64,000 nt of DNA from NCBI RefSeq assembly GCF_002979475.1, contig NZ_PCOY01000002.1, positions 62,001-126,000 on the forward strand, given 5' to 3'. Numbering within the stretch: the first letter of the stretch is position 1; each line of letters begins with the position of its first letter. The notes beneath the pieces are model-generated. The model saw only the letters and a program-made list of their open reading frames with translations, was not told the DNA's origin and searched no databases. The position numbers were made by a program, and so were the translations under genes. The DNA is from Microbacterium sp. MYb62. Its GTDB lineage: Bacteria > Actinomycetota > Actinomycetes > Actinomycetales > Microbacteriaceae. Below, one piece after another: positions 10,678-19,572 of this stretch.

Positions 10678-10699
10678 GGGGCGCCCGGAGCGGCGCCCC
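10678..10699 (+). terminator. Hairpin after penicillin acylase gene
   Basis: GGGGCGCC at 10678-10685 pairs perfectly with GGCGCCCC at 10692-10699 around a six-base loop, 15 bases after the stop codon. No T-tract follows. Confidence 0.5.
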
Positions 10700-10711
10700 A
10701 GGATGCTCGGC

Positions 10712-10717
10712 TAGCGT
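10712..10717 (+). promoter_or_regulatory. Predicted -10 element of hydrolase gene (leaderless)
   Basis: TAGCGT ends six bases before the GTG start at 10724, directly after the preceding hairpin. This places the transcription start on the start codon. Confidence 0.5.
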
Positions 10718-10723
10718 TGACAC

Positions 10724-11485
10724 GTGCCATCCAGCTACCTCGCCCCCAAGGGGACGCCCGCCACGCTCCTGGAGTTCGAGCACGGGGGAGCGACGCTCAT
10801 CGCGGAGACCTTCGGTGAAGGGGCGCACACCTACCTGCTCCTGCACGGCATCGGCATGGGCCGCAGCGTCTACCTCGACATCGTGCAGCGGCTGGAGGGA
10901 CGCGTGATCGCCGTCGACCTTCCGGGCTTCGGGGAGGCGCCGGAGCCCACGCGCACCCTCACCATGGAACGGCACGCCGACCTCGTCGCGGCCTACCTGC
11001 AGCACGTGGACTCCGGGCCGGTGATCGTGATCGGGCACTCGATGGGCAGCCAGATCGCGGCCGAACTCGCGGCACGGCATCCGACCCTCGTCGAGGGCGT
11101 GGTGCTCGCGGGGCCCACCGTCAACAAGGCCGCCCGCAACATCGGAGCGCAGGCGCGGTATCTGCTGACCGACCTCGTCGGAGAGCGGCCTCTGGTCATC
11201 TGGCGCGGAGCCAGGGAGTATCTCCGCGGCGGGCCGCACCTGATCCGCAAGATGCGCGCGACCATCGTCCACGAGCCCGAAGACGCCTTCGTGCGCATCG
11301 ACTGCCCTGTGCTCGTGTTGCGTGGGGAGGACGATCCGCTCGCTCCGATGAGCTGGTGCCAGGAGATCCTCGACGCGATCCCCGGCGCCGACCTCGAAGT
11401 CATCCCCGACCACGGTCACGGCACGCTCATCAGCGACTCCGAGCCCGCAGCCCGCCTGATCCACGAGTTCGCCGCGCGACTCTGA
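10724..11485 (+). CDS. Alpha/beta hydrolase
   Basis: The 253-residue protein has the alpha/beta-hydrolase fold: oxyanion-loop segment LLLHGIGMGRSVY, nucleophile elbow GHSMGS with Ser106, an acid candidate in LVLRGEDDPLAP and a catalytic His in PDHGHGTLI. These position a Ser-Asp-His triad. It lacks a signal peptide and is probably cytoplasmic. Substrate is unknown; the family includes esterases, lipases and C-C hydrolases. The GTG start is supported by the -10 element six bases upstream. Confidence 0.88.
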   Translation: MPSSYLAPKGTPATLLEFEHGGATLIAETFGEGAHTYLLLHGIGMGRSVYLDIVQRLEGRVIAVDLPGFGEAPEPTRTLTMERHADLVAAYLQHVDSGPVIVIGHSMGSQIAAELAARHPTLVEGVVLAGPTVNKAARNIGAQARYLLTDLVGERPLVIWRGAREYLRGGPHLIRKMRATIVHEPEDAFVRIDCPVLVLRGEDDPLAPMSWCQEILDAIPGADLEVIPDHGHGTLISDSEPAARLIHEFAARL

Positions 11486-11551
11486 CTCCGTGCCACCCCT
11501 TTCACACGAGCGCAGGCCTTCGCACCGCATCAGGCGGATCCTGCGCCCACC

Positions 11552-11583
11552 GGCCTGATCCGGCGCGACGGCCTGATCCGGCG
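11552..11583. repeat. 14-bp direct repeat, two copies
   Basis: GGCCTGATCCGGCG occurs at 11552-11565 and again at 11570-11583, four bases apart, in the gap between the convergent hydrolase gene and the Mrp operon. No gene is seen in 11486-11583. It may be part of a transcription end region. Confidence 0.6.
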
Positions 11584-11973
11584 TCAGCCGGCGGCGGGCG
11601 GGGTCTGCTTCGACTCGGCGAGTTCGTCCACGACGAGACCGCGCTGCTCGATGGTGCCGTTGCGGTAGGCCTGCCGCCCGACCATGTGCGCCGACAGCGG
11701 CGCGGTCGCGAACTGCATCAGCACGACCGGCGCGACCAGCACGAACCCGAGCAGGATGCCGCCGATGGAGCGCTGCGACAGAGCGATGGCGATGCAGATC
11801 AGCAGCAGCCCGAGAACCTGCGGCTTGGTCGCCGCGTGCAGACGCGCCGGAACGTCGCGGAAGTGCAGCAGCCCGACGGAGGCCGAGAGGCACAGCAGCG
11901 CTCCGAGCAGGATGAGCACCAGCACCGCCACATCGATGACGGGGTCGGGGATCATGAGACCGAACACGTTCAT
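11584..11973 (-). CDS. mnhG: Mrp Na+/H+ antiporter subunit G
   Basis: The 129-residue protein has three hydrophobic helices and the MnhG/MrpG signature SASVGLLHFRDVPARLHAAT, followed by a hydrophilic C-terminal tail. It is the last gene of a six-gene minus-strand operon and overlaps mnhF by four bases (ATGA). Mrp complexes exchange cytoplasmic Na+ for external protons and help alkali and salt tolerance; subunit G is one of the small membrane subunits needed for the assembled complex. Confidence 0.92.
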   Translation of the reverse strand: MNVFGLMIPDPVIDVAVLVLILLGALLCLSASVGLLHFRDVPARLHAATKPQVLGLLLICIAIALSQRSIGGILLGFVLVAPVVLMQFATAPLSAHMVGRQAYRNGTIEQRGLVVDELAESKQTPPAAG

Positions 11974-12239
11974 GGCGTCGTGTTGTCCCTTCTCGCGACG
12001 AACCGGGCGACGGCGATCGACCCGAACACGCCGATCGCGGCGATGATCAGGAGCACGGGGATGTTCCGGGTGTGCCCGTTGATGGCCATCTCGGCGCCGA
12101 GCACGCACATCACCTCGGTGAGGAGCACGTCGGAGGCGACGGCACGGTCGAGGATCGACGGTCCTCGAACGATACGGATCAGCGCGAGGATCGCGGCGAT
12201 GCCGAATACCACCATGATCGCCAGGAGCAGGATGTTCAT
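11970..12239 (-). CDS. mnhF: Mrp Na+/H+ antiporter subunit F
   Basis: The 89-residue, three-TM protein contains the MrpF pattern RIVRGPSILDRAVASDVLLT. Its length matches the family (about 90 residues). It overlaps mnhG by four bases and mnhE by four bases. It has no known separate activity outside the Mrp complex. Confidence 0.92.
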   Translation of the reverse strand: MNILLLAIMVVFGIAAILALIRIVRGPSILDRAVASDVLLTEVMCVLGAEMAINGHTRNIPVLLIIAAIGVFGSIAVARFVARRDNTTP

Positions 12240-12829
12240 CGGACACCGCCCTTCGTCGGCCCGGACAGGCCGGCGCGCTGATCGGCCTTGAGTGCACGGT
12301 ACTGCGAGGGGTCGCCGAGCGCACGCACGACTCGACGCTCCCAGCGGAGCACCCCCGCGCGCTGCGCCTCCACGTCGTCGAGGTTCCGCACCCCGATGAC
12401 GTGCAGGTAGAGGATGCGCCGGTCTCGGTCGGTCTCCACGACCAGCGACCCCGGGATCAGCGACGACACCACGGCGACGTGCGTCATCACCAGATCGTCG
12501 GCGTAGCGCAGGGGCACCGCGATGATCGCCGTGCCCGGCTGACGGCGGAAGTCGAACACCTGCACCGTGACGGACAGAGCGCCCCGCAGCACCGCGAACA
12601 GGAACTGCACGACGAAGAGCGCCGCGTACCAGAGGTTGACCCTGCCCGAGAGCGCGACGGTCGGCAGCCGGAAGACACGCGTGACGAAGATCGCCACGAC
12701 GAGTCCGGTGAGGAACGACAGCACGGTGAACTGTGCCCACAGCAGCATCCAGAGCACGACGAGCCAGGCGAGGAAGGGCAGCTGCACGCGGATGTCGCGC
12801 CAGAGGTGACGGCGGGTGTCGCGTGCCAT
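12236..12829 (-). CDS. mnhE: Mrp Na+/H+ antiporter subunit E
   Basis: The 197-residue protein has N-terminal membrane helices (LPFLAWLVVLWMLLW, FLTGLVVAIFVTRVF) and the MrpE region with VPLRYADDLVMTHVAVVSSLIPGS (split here from its flanks), then a soluble tail that ends in RALKADQRAGLSG. It is coupled to mnhD by a TGATG overlap at 12827-12831. It is a structural subunit of the seven-polypeptide-type antiporter. Confidence 0.9.
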   Translation of the reverse strand: MARDTRRHLWRDIRVQLPFLAWLVVLWMLLWAQFTVLSFLTGLVVAIFVTRVFRLPTVALSGRVNLWYAALFVVQFLFAVLRGALSVTVQVFDFRRQPGTAIIAVPLRYADDLVMTHVAVVSSLIPGSLVVETDRDRRILYLHVIGVRNLDDVEAQRAGVLRWERRVVRALGDPSQYRALKADQRAGLSGPTKGGVR

Positions 12830-14379
12830 CAGCCCACCTCCTCTTCCAGCTGCACGAGGCTCACGGGCTGCAGCAGCGCGGCACCGATGCGGTCGCAGAG
12901 GGCGTAGAGCGGGCCGGCGAAGATCGTCAGCGCCAGCGTGACGGCGACCATGCCGCCGGTCGCGACGGTCATGATCTTCGGGATGCGGCGACGCTCCTGC
13001 TGCTCATCGGCCGCCGGCGCGTTGCCGAGGTACGAGATGCGCCCCTCGGTCTCGGTCGAGTCCTCCTCCTCGCGCCAGAAGGCGAGGTTCCAGGCGCGCA
13101 TCAGGGCGTACAGGGTCAGCAGCGAGGTGACGATACCGCCGAAGATCAGCACGATCATGATCGGCGTGCCGACGGATGCCGCCGCCTCGAAGAGCGCGAA
13201 CTTGCCGATGAACCCCGAGAAGGGTGGCAGCCCACCGAGGTTGATCGCGGGCACGAAGTAGAGGATGGCGATCAGGGGCGCGACCTTCAGCAGTCCCTTG
13301 ACGCGCAGGATCGAGGTGCTTCCCGCTCGACGTTCCACGAGCCCGACGGCGAGGAACAGAGTGGTCTGCACGACGATGTGGTGGACGATGTAGTACACCG
13401 TGGCGCCGATGGCGGCGGGCGTGGCTATCGCGAGGCCGAAGATCATGTAACCGACGTGGCTGACCAGTGTGAACGACAGGATTCGTTTGAGCTCGGCCTG
13501 CGCCACCGCACCGAGAACGCCCACGATCATGGTCGCGAGCGCGATGATGAGCAGCAGGGTGTCGATGCTGTTCGAGGCGAAGAGCTGTGTCTCGGTGCGG
13601 ATCAGCGCGTACACGCCGACCTTCGTCAGCAGGCCGGCGAACACCGCGGTGACCGGCGCCGGGGCGGTCGGGTACGAGTCCGGCAGCCAGAACGACACCG
13701 GGAAGATGGCGGCCTTGATGCCGAAGGCCACCACGAGCATCAGATGCAGCACCAGCTGCGTCTCCTGCGGGAGCTCGGACATGCGCTCGGCGATCTGTGC
13801 CATGTTGACCGTGCCGAGAGCGCCGTAGATCATCGCGATCGATGCGAGGAACAGGATCGACGAGACCAGCGAGACGACGATGTAGACCGCGCCGGTGCGG
13901 ATGCGGGACTCGGTGCTGCCGAGCGTGATCAGCACGTACGAGGCCACGAGCAGGATCTCGAAGCCGACGTAGAGGTTGAAGAGGTCGCCCGCGATGAAGG
14001 CGTTGAAGATGCCGGCCGCGAGGATCAGGTACGAGGGGTTGAAGATCGAGATCGGCGTCTCGTCGGTGCCGTCCGCGGCGCCCTGGCCGATGGAGAAGAG
14101 CAGCACCGCGAGGAGGACGATGCTGGAGATGAGCACCAGGAGCGCCGCGAGCCGGTCGACGTAGAGCACGATGCCGAAGGGCACCGGCCACCCTCCGACC
14201 GAGACGGCGAGCGGGGCGCCGGAATCCACCACCACGAGGAGCACGGCGGCGATCACCGAGACCGCGGCGAGCGTGGCGACCGTGACGACGACCTGGAGCC
14301 GCGCGTTGCGGCCGAACACGAGCGTGATGGCGGCGCCGAGGAGAGGCAGTGCGACGAGGAGCGGGACGAGGGCGGTCAT
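12829..14379 (-). CDS. mnhD: Mrp Na+/H+ antiporter subunit D
   Basis: The 516-residue protein is a proton-translocating NADH dehydrogenase-like (NuoM/NuoN) membrane protein with about 14 helices. It shows the conserved ion-channel segments LHLMLVVAFGIKAAIFPVSF and LPDSYPTAPAPVTAVFAGLL, plus GGLPPFSGFIGKFALFEAA near residue 390. It overlaps mnhC by four bases. Together with MnhA it forms the ion-conducting part of the complex. Confidence 0.94.
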   Translation of the reverse strand: MTALVPLLVALPLLGAAITLVFGRNARLQVVVTVATLAAVSVIAAVLLVVVDSGAPLAVSVGGWPVPFGIVLYVDRLAALLVLISSIVLLAVLLFSIGQGAADGTDETPISIFNPSYLILAAGIFNAFIAGDLFNLYVGFEILLVASYVLITLGSTESRIRTGAVYIVVSLVSSILFLASIAMIYGALGTVNMAQIAERMSELPQETQLVLHLMLVVAFGIKAAIFPVSFWLPDSYPTAPAPVTAVFAGLLTKVGVYALIRTETQLFASNSIDTLLLIIALATMIVGVLGAVAQAELKRILSFTLVSHVGYMIFGLAIATPAAIGATVYYIVHHIVVQTTLFLAVGLVERRAGSTSILRVKGLLKVAPLIAILYFVPAINLGGLPPFSGFIGKFALFEAAASVGTPIMIVLIFGGIVTSLLTLYALMRAWNLAFWREEEDSTETEGRISYLGNAPAADEQQERRRIPKIMTVATGGMVAVTLALTIFAGPLYALCDRIGAALLQPVSLVQLEEEVG

Positions 14380-14975
14380 GGCCTTCCCTCCTCGTTCTCG
14401 TCGCGTTCGTGGGGTTCGTCCGGGCTCGGCTCACGGCCCTCGTCCGACGGCGGGGAGGGTTCGTCGCCCCAGCCGGTGGGGGCGTCGTACGGCGCATCGT
14501 CGTGGATCGAGGGGTGATCGCGCATGTGCAGCACCGTGATCGGCGCGGTCTGCACCCCGACGAAGTCGGTGGTCGCCTCGTCGTCGCCGGTCTCGGACTC
14601 GTCGTCCATGAGGTCTTCGTCGGCGTCGGTGCGCTCGCGGAGCGCGATGTCGGCCTCGTCGTCCTCGACGGTGTCGGCCTGGCCCAGCTGCCAGGAGCGG
14701 TAGATCAGCGCGAGGAGGAACGCCGAGACGGCGAACGTGATCACGATCGCGGTCAGGGTGAGCGCCTGCGGGAGCGGATCGCTCATCTCCCCCTCGGTGC
14801 CGAAGAACGGCGCGTTGCCGGGAACGCCCATCACGATCAGCAGCAGCAGGTTCGTGGCGTTGCCCAGCAGCAGGAAGCCGATCAGCACGCGGGTCAGGCT
14901 GCGCTCCAGCATCGCGTACACGCCGCACGCGAAGAGGATCGCCATGATGACGATCAGGGTGAGGGAGACATCCAT
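14376..14975 (-). CDS. mnhC: Mrp Na+/H+ antiporter subunit C, extended acidic tail
   Basis: The first ~105 residues are a typical three-TM NuoK/MrpC-like subunit (VLIGFLLLGNATNLLLLIVMG and DPLPQALTLTAIVITFAVSA). The protein then continues for about 95 residues with a strongly acidic tail rich in Asp, Glu and Pro. Usual MrpC proteins are about 110-125 residues, so the tail nearly doubles the length. It overlaps mnhA by one base (TGATG arrangement) and mnhD by four, so all six genes are coupled. Confidence 0.92.
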   Translation of the reverse strand: MDVSLTLIVIMAILFACGVYAMLERSLTRVLIGFLLLGNATNLLLLIVMGVPGNAPFFGTEGEMSDPLPQALTLTAIVITFAVSAFLLALIYRSWQLGQADTVEDDEADIALRERTDADEDLMDDESETGDDEATTDFVGVQTAPITVLHMRDHPSIHDDAPYDAPTGWGDEPSPPSDEGREPSPDEPHERDENEEGRP

Positions 14976-17941
14976 CAGCCGCTCCTCCCGCCCCGGGAGA
15001 GGAATCCTTCAGGACCGGGCGTCGTGCGCAGGGCGGCCTGACGGTCGACCTCCGCACCGAGGCTGCGCAGCACATCGAGGACGAGCCCGATCACGACGAG
15101 GTACACGCCGACGTCGAAGACGGTCGAGGTGACGAACTCCATGTGCCCGATGCCGGGGATCTCCCACTCCCAGAAGGTGCTGGTCAGGGGTGCGAGGCCG
15201 AAGAACAGGGGGACGACGGCGGTGCCGACGGCGAGGATGAGCCCGGTGCCGAGCAGTCGACCCGCATCGGTGGGGGCCGCAGCGCCCAACTCCCAGCGAC
15301 CACCGGCGATGTAGCGCATCACGAGGGCCATGCCAGCGACGAGGCCGCCGGCGAAACCGCCACCCGGCAGGTTGTGTCCGGAGAACAGCAGGAAGATCGA
15401 CACCACGATGATCGTGTGGAAGAGGATGCGGACGATGACCTCGAGCAGGATCGACCTGTTCTCGGGCTTCATCTTCTGTCCGCCGACGAGCCAGGCCCGC
15501 GGGCTGCTCTCGTTCTCGGAGGTCTGGAACCGGATGCCCTCGGTGGTCTCGACGAGCGGACGGCTGCGGGCGGCCTTGCGGGTCGCGCGTGGCAGGTTCT
15601 TGGTGGCGGCGAGCAGATCGGCGCGGTGCGTGACGAACACGAGGGAGGCCACCCCCGTGGCGGCGAGCACGAGCACCGAGAGCTCGCCCATGGTGTCCCA
15701 GCCGCGCAGGTCGACCAGTGCCACGTTGACGACGTTCTTGCCGTGGCCGATCTCGTACGCCAGCTTCGGGAACGCCTCCGAGATGGGGTCGGCGATGCGG
15801 GACTGGGTGGCGACGACCGCGACGAACGCCATCGTCACACCGACCCCGATCGCCAGCAGCGCGCGGGGGATGCGGCCGACCGAGGCGTTGTGCTCGCCCA
15901 TCCGCGCGGGAAGGCGCCGCAGCACGAGGGCGAACGTGACCATGGTGACCGTCTCGACCAGGATCTGCGTGAGCGCGAGGTCGGGGGCGCCACTCGTCGC
16001 GAACAGCACGACCATGCCGAGTCCGGTGACCGAGACCAGCACGACCCCGGTGTACCGCTTCTGGGCGCGGACGGCGAAGATGCCGGCGATGGCCATGATG
16101 GGGGCCACCACGATCTGGGCGGGGGTGTGCCAGGCCGACAGGTTGTACCGGTCGATGTCGCTCGCGATCAGCGCCGTGACCTCGGCGGCGACGAAGACCA
16201 CGAAGATGGTGCCGACGTAGACGGGCAGCGAGCCTCGCTGCGTGAGCGTGGTGCTGAGCACCGACAGGCGATCGACGCCACGCATGACGAGGTAGTAGAC
16301 GTCGGCCGCGGTGAATCGCAGCAGGCGCGCCTTGCGGTCCCACCCGGTCCGGCGGGTGAGCAGGAAGAGACCGATGCCGAGGAGGATCGACAGGATCGAG
16401 ATCCCCAGCGCGGGCTCGAAGCCGTGCCAGAGCGCGAGGTGGCCCGGGCCTTCGACCGCGTCGCCGGAATGGTCCAGGCCCGGGGTCGCGGTGAGGGCGT
16501 ATCCCTGCAGAGCGGTGTCGAGGGCGGGGGCGCCGATACCCGCGGCGAGTGTGACGCCGGCGAGGATGATCGGCGCGGAGAGGAAGCCGACCGGCGGGTC
16601 GGGCCAGGCGGTGTCGGGAAGCTGCCCCTGCTCGTCACGCTTCTTCCAGAACGCACCCCAGAGGAATCGCACACCATATGCCGCAGTGAGCATGGACCCG
16701 AGAACGATCCCGATGAGCGCGACGAGTCCCCACGGGGAACCCCCCTGGGCGTCGTCGAGGAGGGCGGTGAGCGTGGACTCCTTGGCGACGAAGCCGATGG
16801 TCGGCGCGATGCCGGCCATCGATGCGACCGAGATGAATGCCGCCGTCGCCATGACCGGGGCCTGCCGACCGACGCCGGAGAGCTCGTTGATGTCACGGGT
16901 CGACAGCTGACGGTCGATGACGCCGACGATCAGGAACAGCGCTGACTTGAACAGGGCGTGCCCGATGACCAGGGCGAGCCCCGCGAGTGCCGTCGCCTGC
17001 GTGCCGTAGCCGACGACCACGGCGAAGAAGCCGAGCTGGCTGACGGTGCCGAAGGCGAGGATGCGCTTGAGGTCCGTCTCACGCAGCGCCTGGATGCCGC
17101 CGAGCAGCATCGTGAGGATGCCGAGCGTGATGACGAGAGGCCGCCAGGTCGCACTGAAGGCGAAGATCGGTGCGAAGCGGGCGATGAGGTAGATGCCGGC
17201 CTTCACCATTGCGGCCGCGTGGAGGTAAGCACTGACGGGCGTCGGCGCGGCCATCGCACCGGGCAGCCAGAAGTGGAAGGGGAACAGCGCCGACTTGCTG
17301 ATGGCCCCGATCAGGAGCATCACGATCGCGGCATCCACGAGCGGTCCGCTGGGCGCGATCACGAGGATCTCGCGGATGCTCGAGGTGCCGGTGTCGACCA
17401 CGAGCAACACCACGCCGACGAACATCACGAGGCCGCCGAGCGTCGTCACGAGCAGGGCCTGCAGCGCCGCACGACGGCTGGCCGCACGGCGACGGTAGTG
17501 GCCGATGAGGAGGTACGAGAGGATGCTCGTGACTTCCCAGAACATGACGAGGATCACGAGATCGTCGGTGAGGACGAGTCCGTACATCGCGCCGGCGAAG
17601 CCCAGGAGCACACCGGCGAACTGACCGACTCCCGCCGAGTCCTCGTAGAAGTACCAGCGGCAGTAGAGGAGCACGAGAGCGCCGACGCCCGTGACGATCA
17701 GGGTGAGCACCCAGCCGAGCACGTCCATGTTCATGGAAAGGTTCAGCCCCAGCTGAGGGATCCACTCGACCGACTCGAACGGCACAGGGCCGCCGAGCAC
17801 CTGCGGCGTCATGACGAGCGCATGCACGAAGGCCGCGGCGGGAACGAGGGCCGCGATCGCGAAGGCCTGAGCTCCGAGCCAACGCACCAGAACGGGCATC
17901 AACAGCGACCCGAGAAGGAACACGGCGAGGAGCATCAGCAT
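14975..17941 (-). CDS. mnhA: Mrp Na+/H+ antiporter subunit A, fused to subunit B
   Basis: The 988-residue first gene of the operon combines a NuoL-like MrpA with an MrpB-type domain. Residues 1 to about 800 carry the antiporter helices (LVIGHALFKSALFLIVGVID; FHFWLPGAMAAPTPVSAYLH; GIAPTIGFVAKESTLTALL). Residues from about 824 start a complete MnhB-like unit (MKPENRSILLEVIVRILFHT, then SGHNLPGGGFAGGL). A/B fusion is known in actinobacteria and some alphaproteobacteria. The start ATG at 17941 has GAGGGAG about eight bases upstream. The upstream gap contains TAAACTGTATGTAC on the minus strand at about 17990-18005, a possible -10 region. Confidence 0.94.
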   Translation of the reverse strand: MLMLLAVFLLGSLLMPVLVRWLGAQAFAIAALVPAAAFVHALVMTPQVLGGPVPFESVEWIPQLGLNLSMNMDVLGWVLTLIVTGVGALVLLYCRWYFYEDSAGVGQFAGVLLGFAGAMYGLVLTDDLVILVMFWEVTSILSYLLIGHYRRRAASRRAALQALLVTTLGGLVMFVGVVLLVVDTGTSSIREILVIAPSGPLVDAAIVMLLIGAISKSALFPFHFWLPGAMAAPTPVSAYLHAAAMVKAGIYLIARFAPIFAFSATWRPLVITLGILTMLLGGIQALRETDLKRILAFGTVSQLGFFAVVVGYGTQATALAGLALVIGHALFKSALFLIVGVIDRQLSTRDINELSGVGRQAPVMATAAFISVASMAGIAPTIGFVAKESTLTALLDDAQGGSPWGLVALIGIVLGSMLTAAYGVRFLWGAFWKKRDEQGQLPDTAWPDPPVGFLSAPIILAGVTLAAGIGAPALDTALQGYALTATPGLDHSGDAVEGPGHLALWHGFEPALGISILSILLGIGLFLLTRRTGWDRKARLLRFTAADVYYLVMRGVDRLSVLSTTLTQRGSLPVYVGTIFVVFVAAEVTALIASDIDRYNLSAWHTPAQIVVAPIMAIAGIFAVRAQKRYTGVVLVSVTGLGMVVLFATSGAPDLALTQILVETVTMVTFALVLRRLPARMGEHNASVGRIPRALLAIGVGVTMAFVAVVATQSRIADPISEAFPKLAYEIGHGKNVVNVALVDLRGWDTMGELSVLVLAATGVASLVFVTHRADLLAATKNLPRATRKAARSRPLVETTEGIRFQTSENESSPRAWLVGGQKMKPENRSILLEVIVRILFHTIIVVSIFLLFSGHNLPGGGFAGGLVAGMALVMRYIAGGRWELGAAAPTDAGRLLGTGLILAVGTAVVPLFFGLAPLTSTFWEWEIPGIGHMEFVTSTVFDVGVYLVVIGLVLDVLRSLGAEVDRQAALRTTPGPEGFLSRGGRSG

Positions 17942-18060
17942 ATACGCGGCTCCCTCAGGGCTCGTCGGCCATGCGGCACAGGCGGGCGGGTGTACATACA
18001 GTTTACCGGCGCGAGAGCCTTCGTCGGTCCACGCTTCGTCGATCGTGCAAGAGTGGGCGC

Positions 18061-19560
18061 ATGCGGCGGGTCGGGGTTCGAGAGCTTTCGGGCTGGTCGG
18101 GGGCGCTGGCCGTCGCGCTGATCACCGTCGCCCAGGTCGCATCATCCGCGCGCTCCGAGCTGTTGTTCCGCGACGCCGACTCCCTGATCGTGGCCATGTT
18201 CACCCGGTCCGTCCTCTCCGGGCAGCCCCTCGACTGGGCGATGTCGAGCGTCCTTTTCCTCCCCGAGTCCACGGCGTTCGCCGTCCTCGACACCGTGCTT
18301 CCTTTCGAGGTGAACGGACTGCTCGCCGTCAGCGCCGTCCTCAACCTTCTCGCGCTCTACGGTGCCTTCCGACTCGCCGCAGGTCGGCGGCGCGAAGGCT
18401 CGGCACCGGTCGCGTGGTCGCTGGGGGGACTCGCGCTCTTCTCGGTCCTCGCCATGACCGACGTGTCGGGGTCCCGGAACGCACTCGATCTCGCATCCCT
18501 GCTGCTGACGACCACGTACTACGCCGCGACCGTCTTGGCCGTCGTCCTGTCGGTCGGGTGCGTGAGACGGGTGCTCGATCGCGATCGCGGCGGTGTCGGA
18601 CTCCTGGTCGCTCTCGGGGTGACGGCAGCGGTGTCGACGCTGTCGAATCCGCTCTACGCCGCCTGGGCCACGGTGCCGATCGCGCTCCTGCTCGCTGTCA
18701 TGATCATCCGATCGCCGCAGAGGATCCGGACCGCGATGGTCCTGGTCGTGCTGCTCACGGGCACCGCGATCGGTTTCCTCGGTCGCATTCCGCTTCAGGC
18801 ATGGATAGCCAACACCGGAGCCGGATACGTGCAGCCGGGACTGTGGGCCGACTCTCTGGACTACTACGCAGCACTTCTCACCGACCGCCTGTCGACGTCG
18901 ATCGGGTTCGTCGGCTGCCTGATCGTGGTGACGCTCATCGTGCTCGCCGTCATCCGCATGATCCGCGCCGCGGACCCCGGAACGACGTTCGTCTCGGGGA
19001 TCGCATGGGTCATGCCCGCTGTCGTGGTGATCGGTGCGATCGCCCTCGGCACCCACGCGGCCCGATACCTGCAGCCCCTCGCCTTCGCACCCGTGCTCGC
19101 GCTGGTCGCGATGCCGCGCGCCTGGCCGATGCCCGTCCGTGTCCGGTCCCTCGTCGCGGCCGTGGTCGTCATGCTGCTCGCGATCGGCGGCGTCGTGAGC
19201 GTTCCCCGCCTCGCCTCCGTGAGCGCGGGTTCCGATCCCGACCTCACGTGCGTGACCGAGTGGGTGAATGCGTCCGGCCGCACCGGTGCGGGCCAGTTCT
19301 GGACCGTCCGCCTGCCGAAGATGCATCTCGACGATCCCGCCCGCCTCGTGCAGGTCGATCACGAACTCAACGGCTACGCCTGGCTCGTGAACCGGACGGA
19401 CTTCGACGTCGACGAGGTGTCGTTCCTCGTGGAGGATGCGCAGAGCGTCGCATGGAGCCTTCCCGCGCCGGCCGCACCCGAAGAGGTGATCGACTGCGGG
19501 CGCTACCGCATCCTCGATCTCGGTGACAGGACGCTGTCCCTCGGTCCCCCGCGCAGCTGA
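18061..19560 (+). CDS. Multi-TM membrane protein, family not recognised
   Basis: The 499-residue protein has about ten hydrophobic helices and a periplasmic-looking C-terminal segment of about 90 residues. The pattern (short cytoplasmic N-terminus, first extracellular loop FRDADSLIVAMFTRSVLSG, later helices, hydrophilic end) resembles GT-C type lipid-linked sugar transferases or O-antigen-related membrane proteins, but no catalytic motif is convincing. ATG at 18061 is preferred over upstream in-frame starts because those overlap the likely mnhA promoter and add an implausible Arg-rich leader. It stands alone between the divergent Mrp operon and the convergent LacI gene. Confidence 0.65.
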   Translation: MRRVGVRELSGWSGALAVALITVAQVASSARSELLFRDADSLIVAMFTRSVLSGQPLDWAMSSVLFLPESTAFAVLDTVLPFEVNGLLAVSAVLNLLALYGAFRLAAGRRREGSAPVAWSLGGLALFSVLAMTDVSGSRNALDLASLLLTTTYYAATVLAVVLSVGCVRRVLDRDRGGVGLLVALGVTAAVSTLSNPLYAAWATVPIALLLAVMIIRSPQRIRTAMVLVVLLTGTAIGFLGRIPLQAWIANTGAGYVQPGLWADSLDYYAALLTDRLSTSIGFVGCLIVVTLIVLAVIRMIRAADPGTTFVSGIAWVMPAVVVIGAIALGTHAARYLQPLAFAPVLALVAMPRAWPMPVRVRSLVAAVVVMLLAIGGVVSVPRLASVSAGSDPDLTCVTEWVNASGRTGAGQFWTVRLPKMHLDDPARLVQVDHELNGYAWLVNRTDFDVDEVSFLVEDAQSVAWSLPAPAAPEEVIDCGRYRILDLGDRTLSLGPPRS

Positions 19561-19572
19561 GCGTCGGGCGGC

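Noticed and set aside
11486..11583. Attachment site or mobile element scar
   Set aside because: The two 14-bp repeats are only four bases apart, with no integrase, tRNA or transposase nearby.
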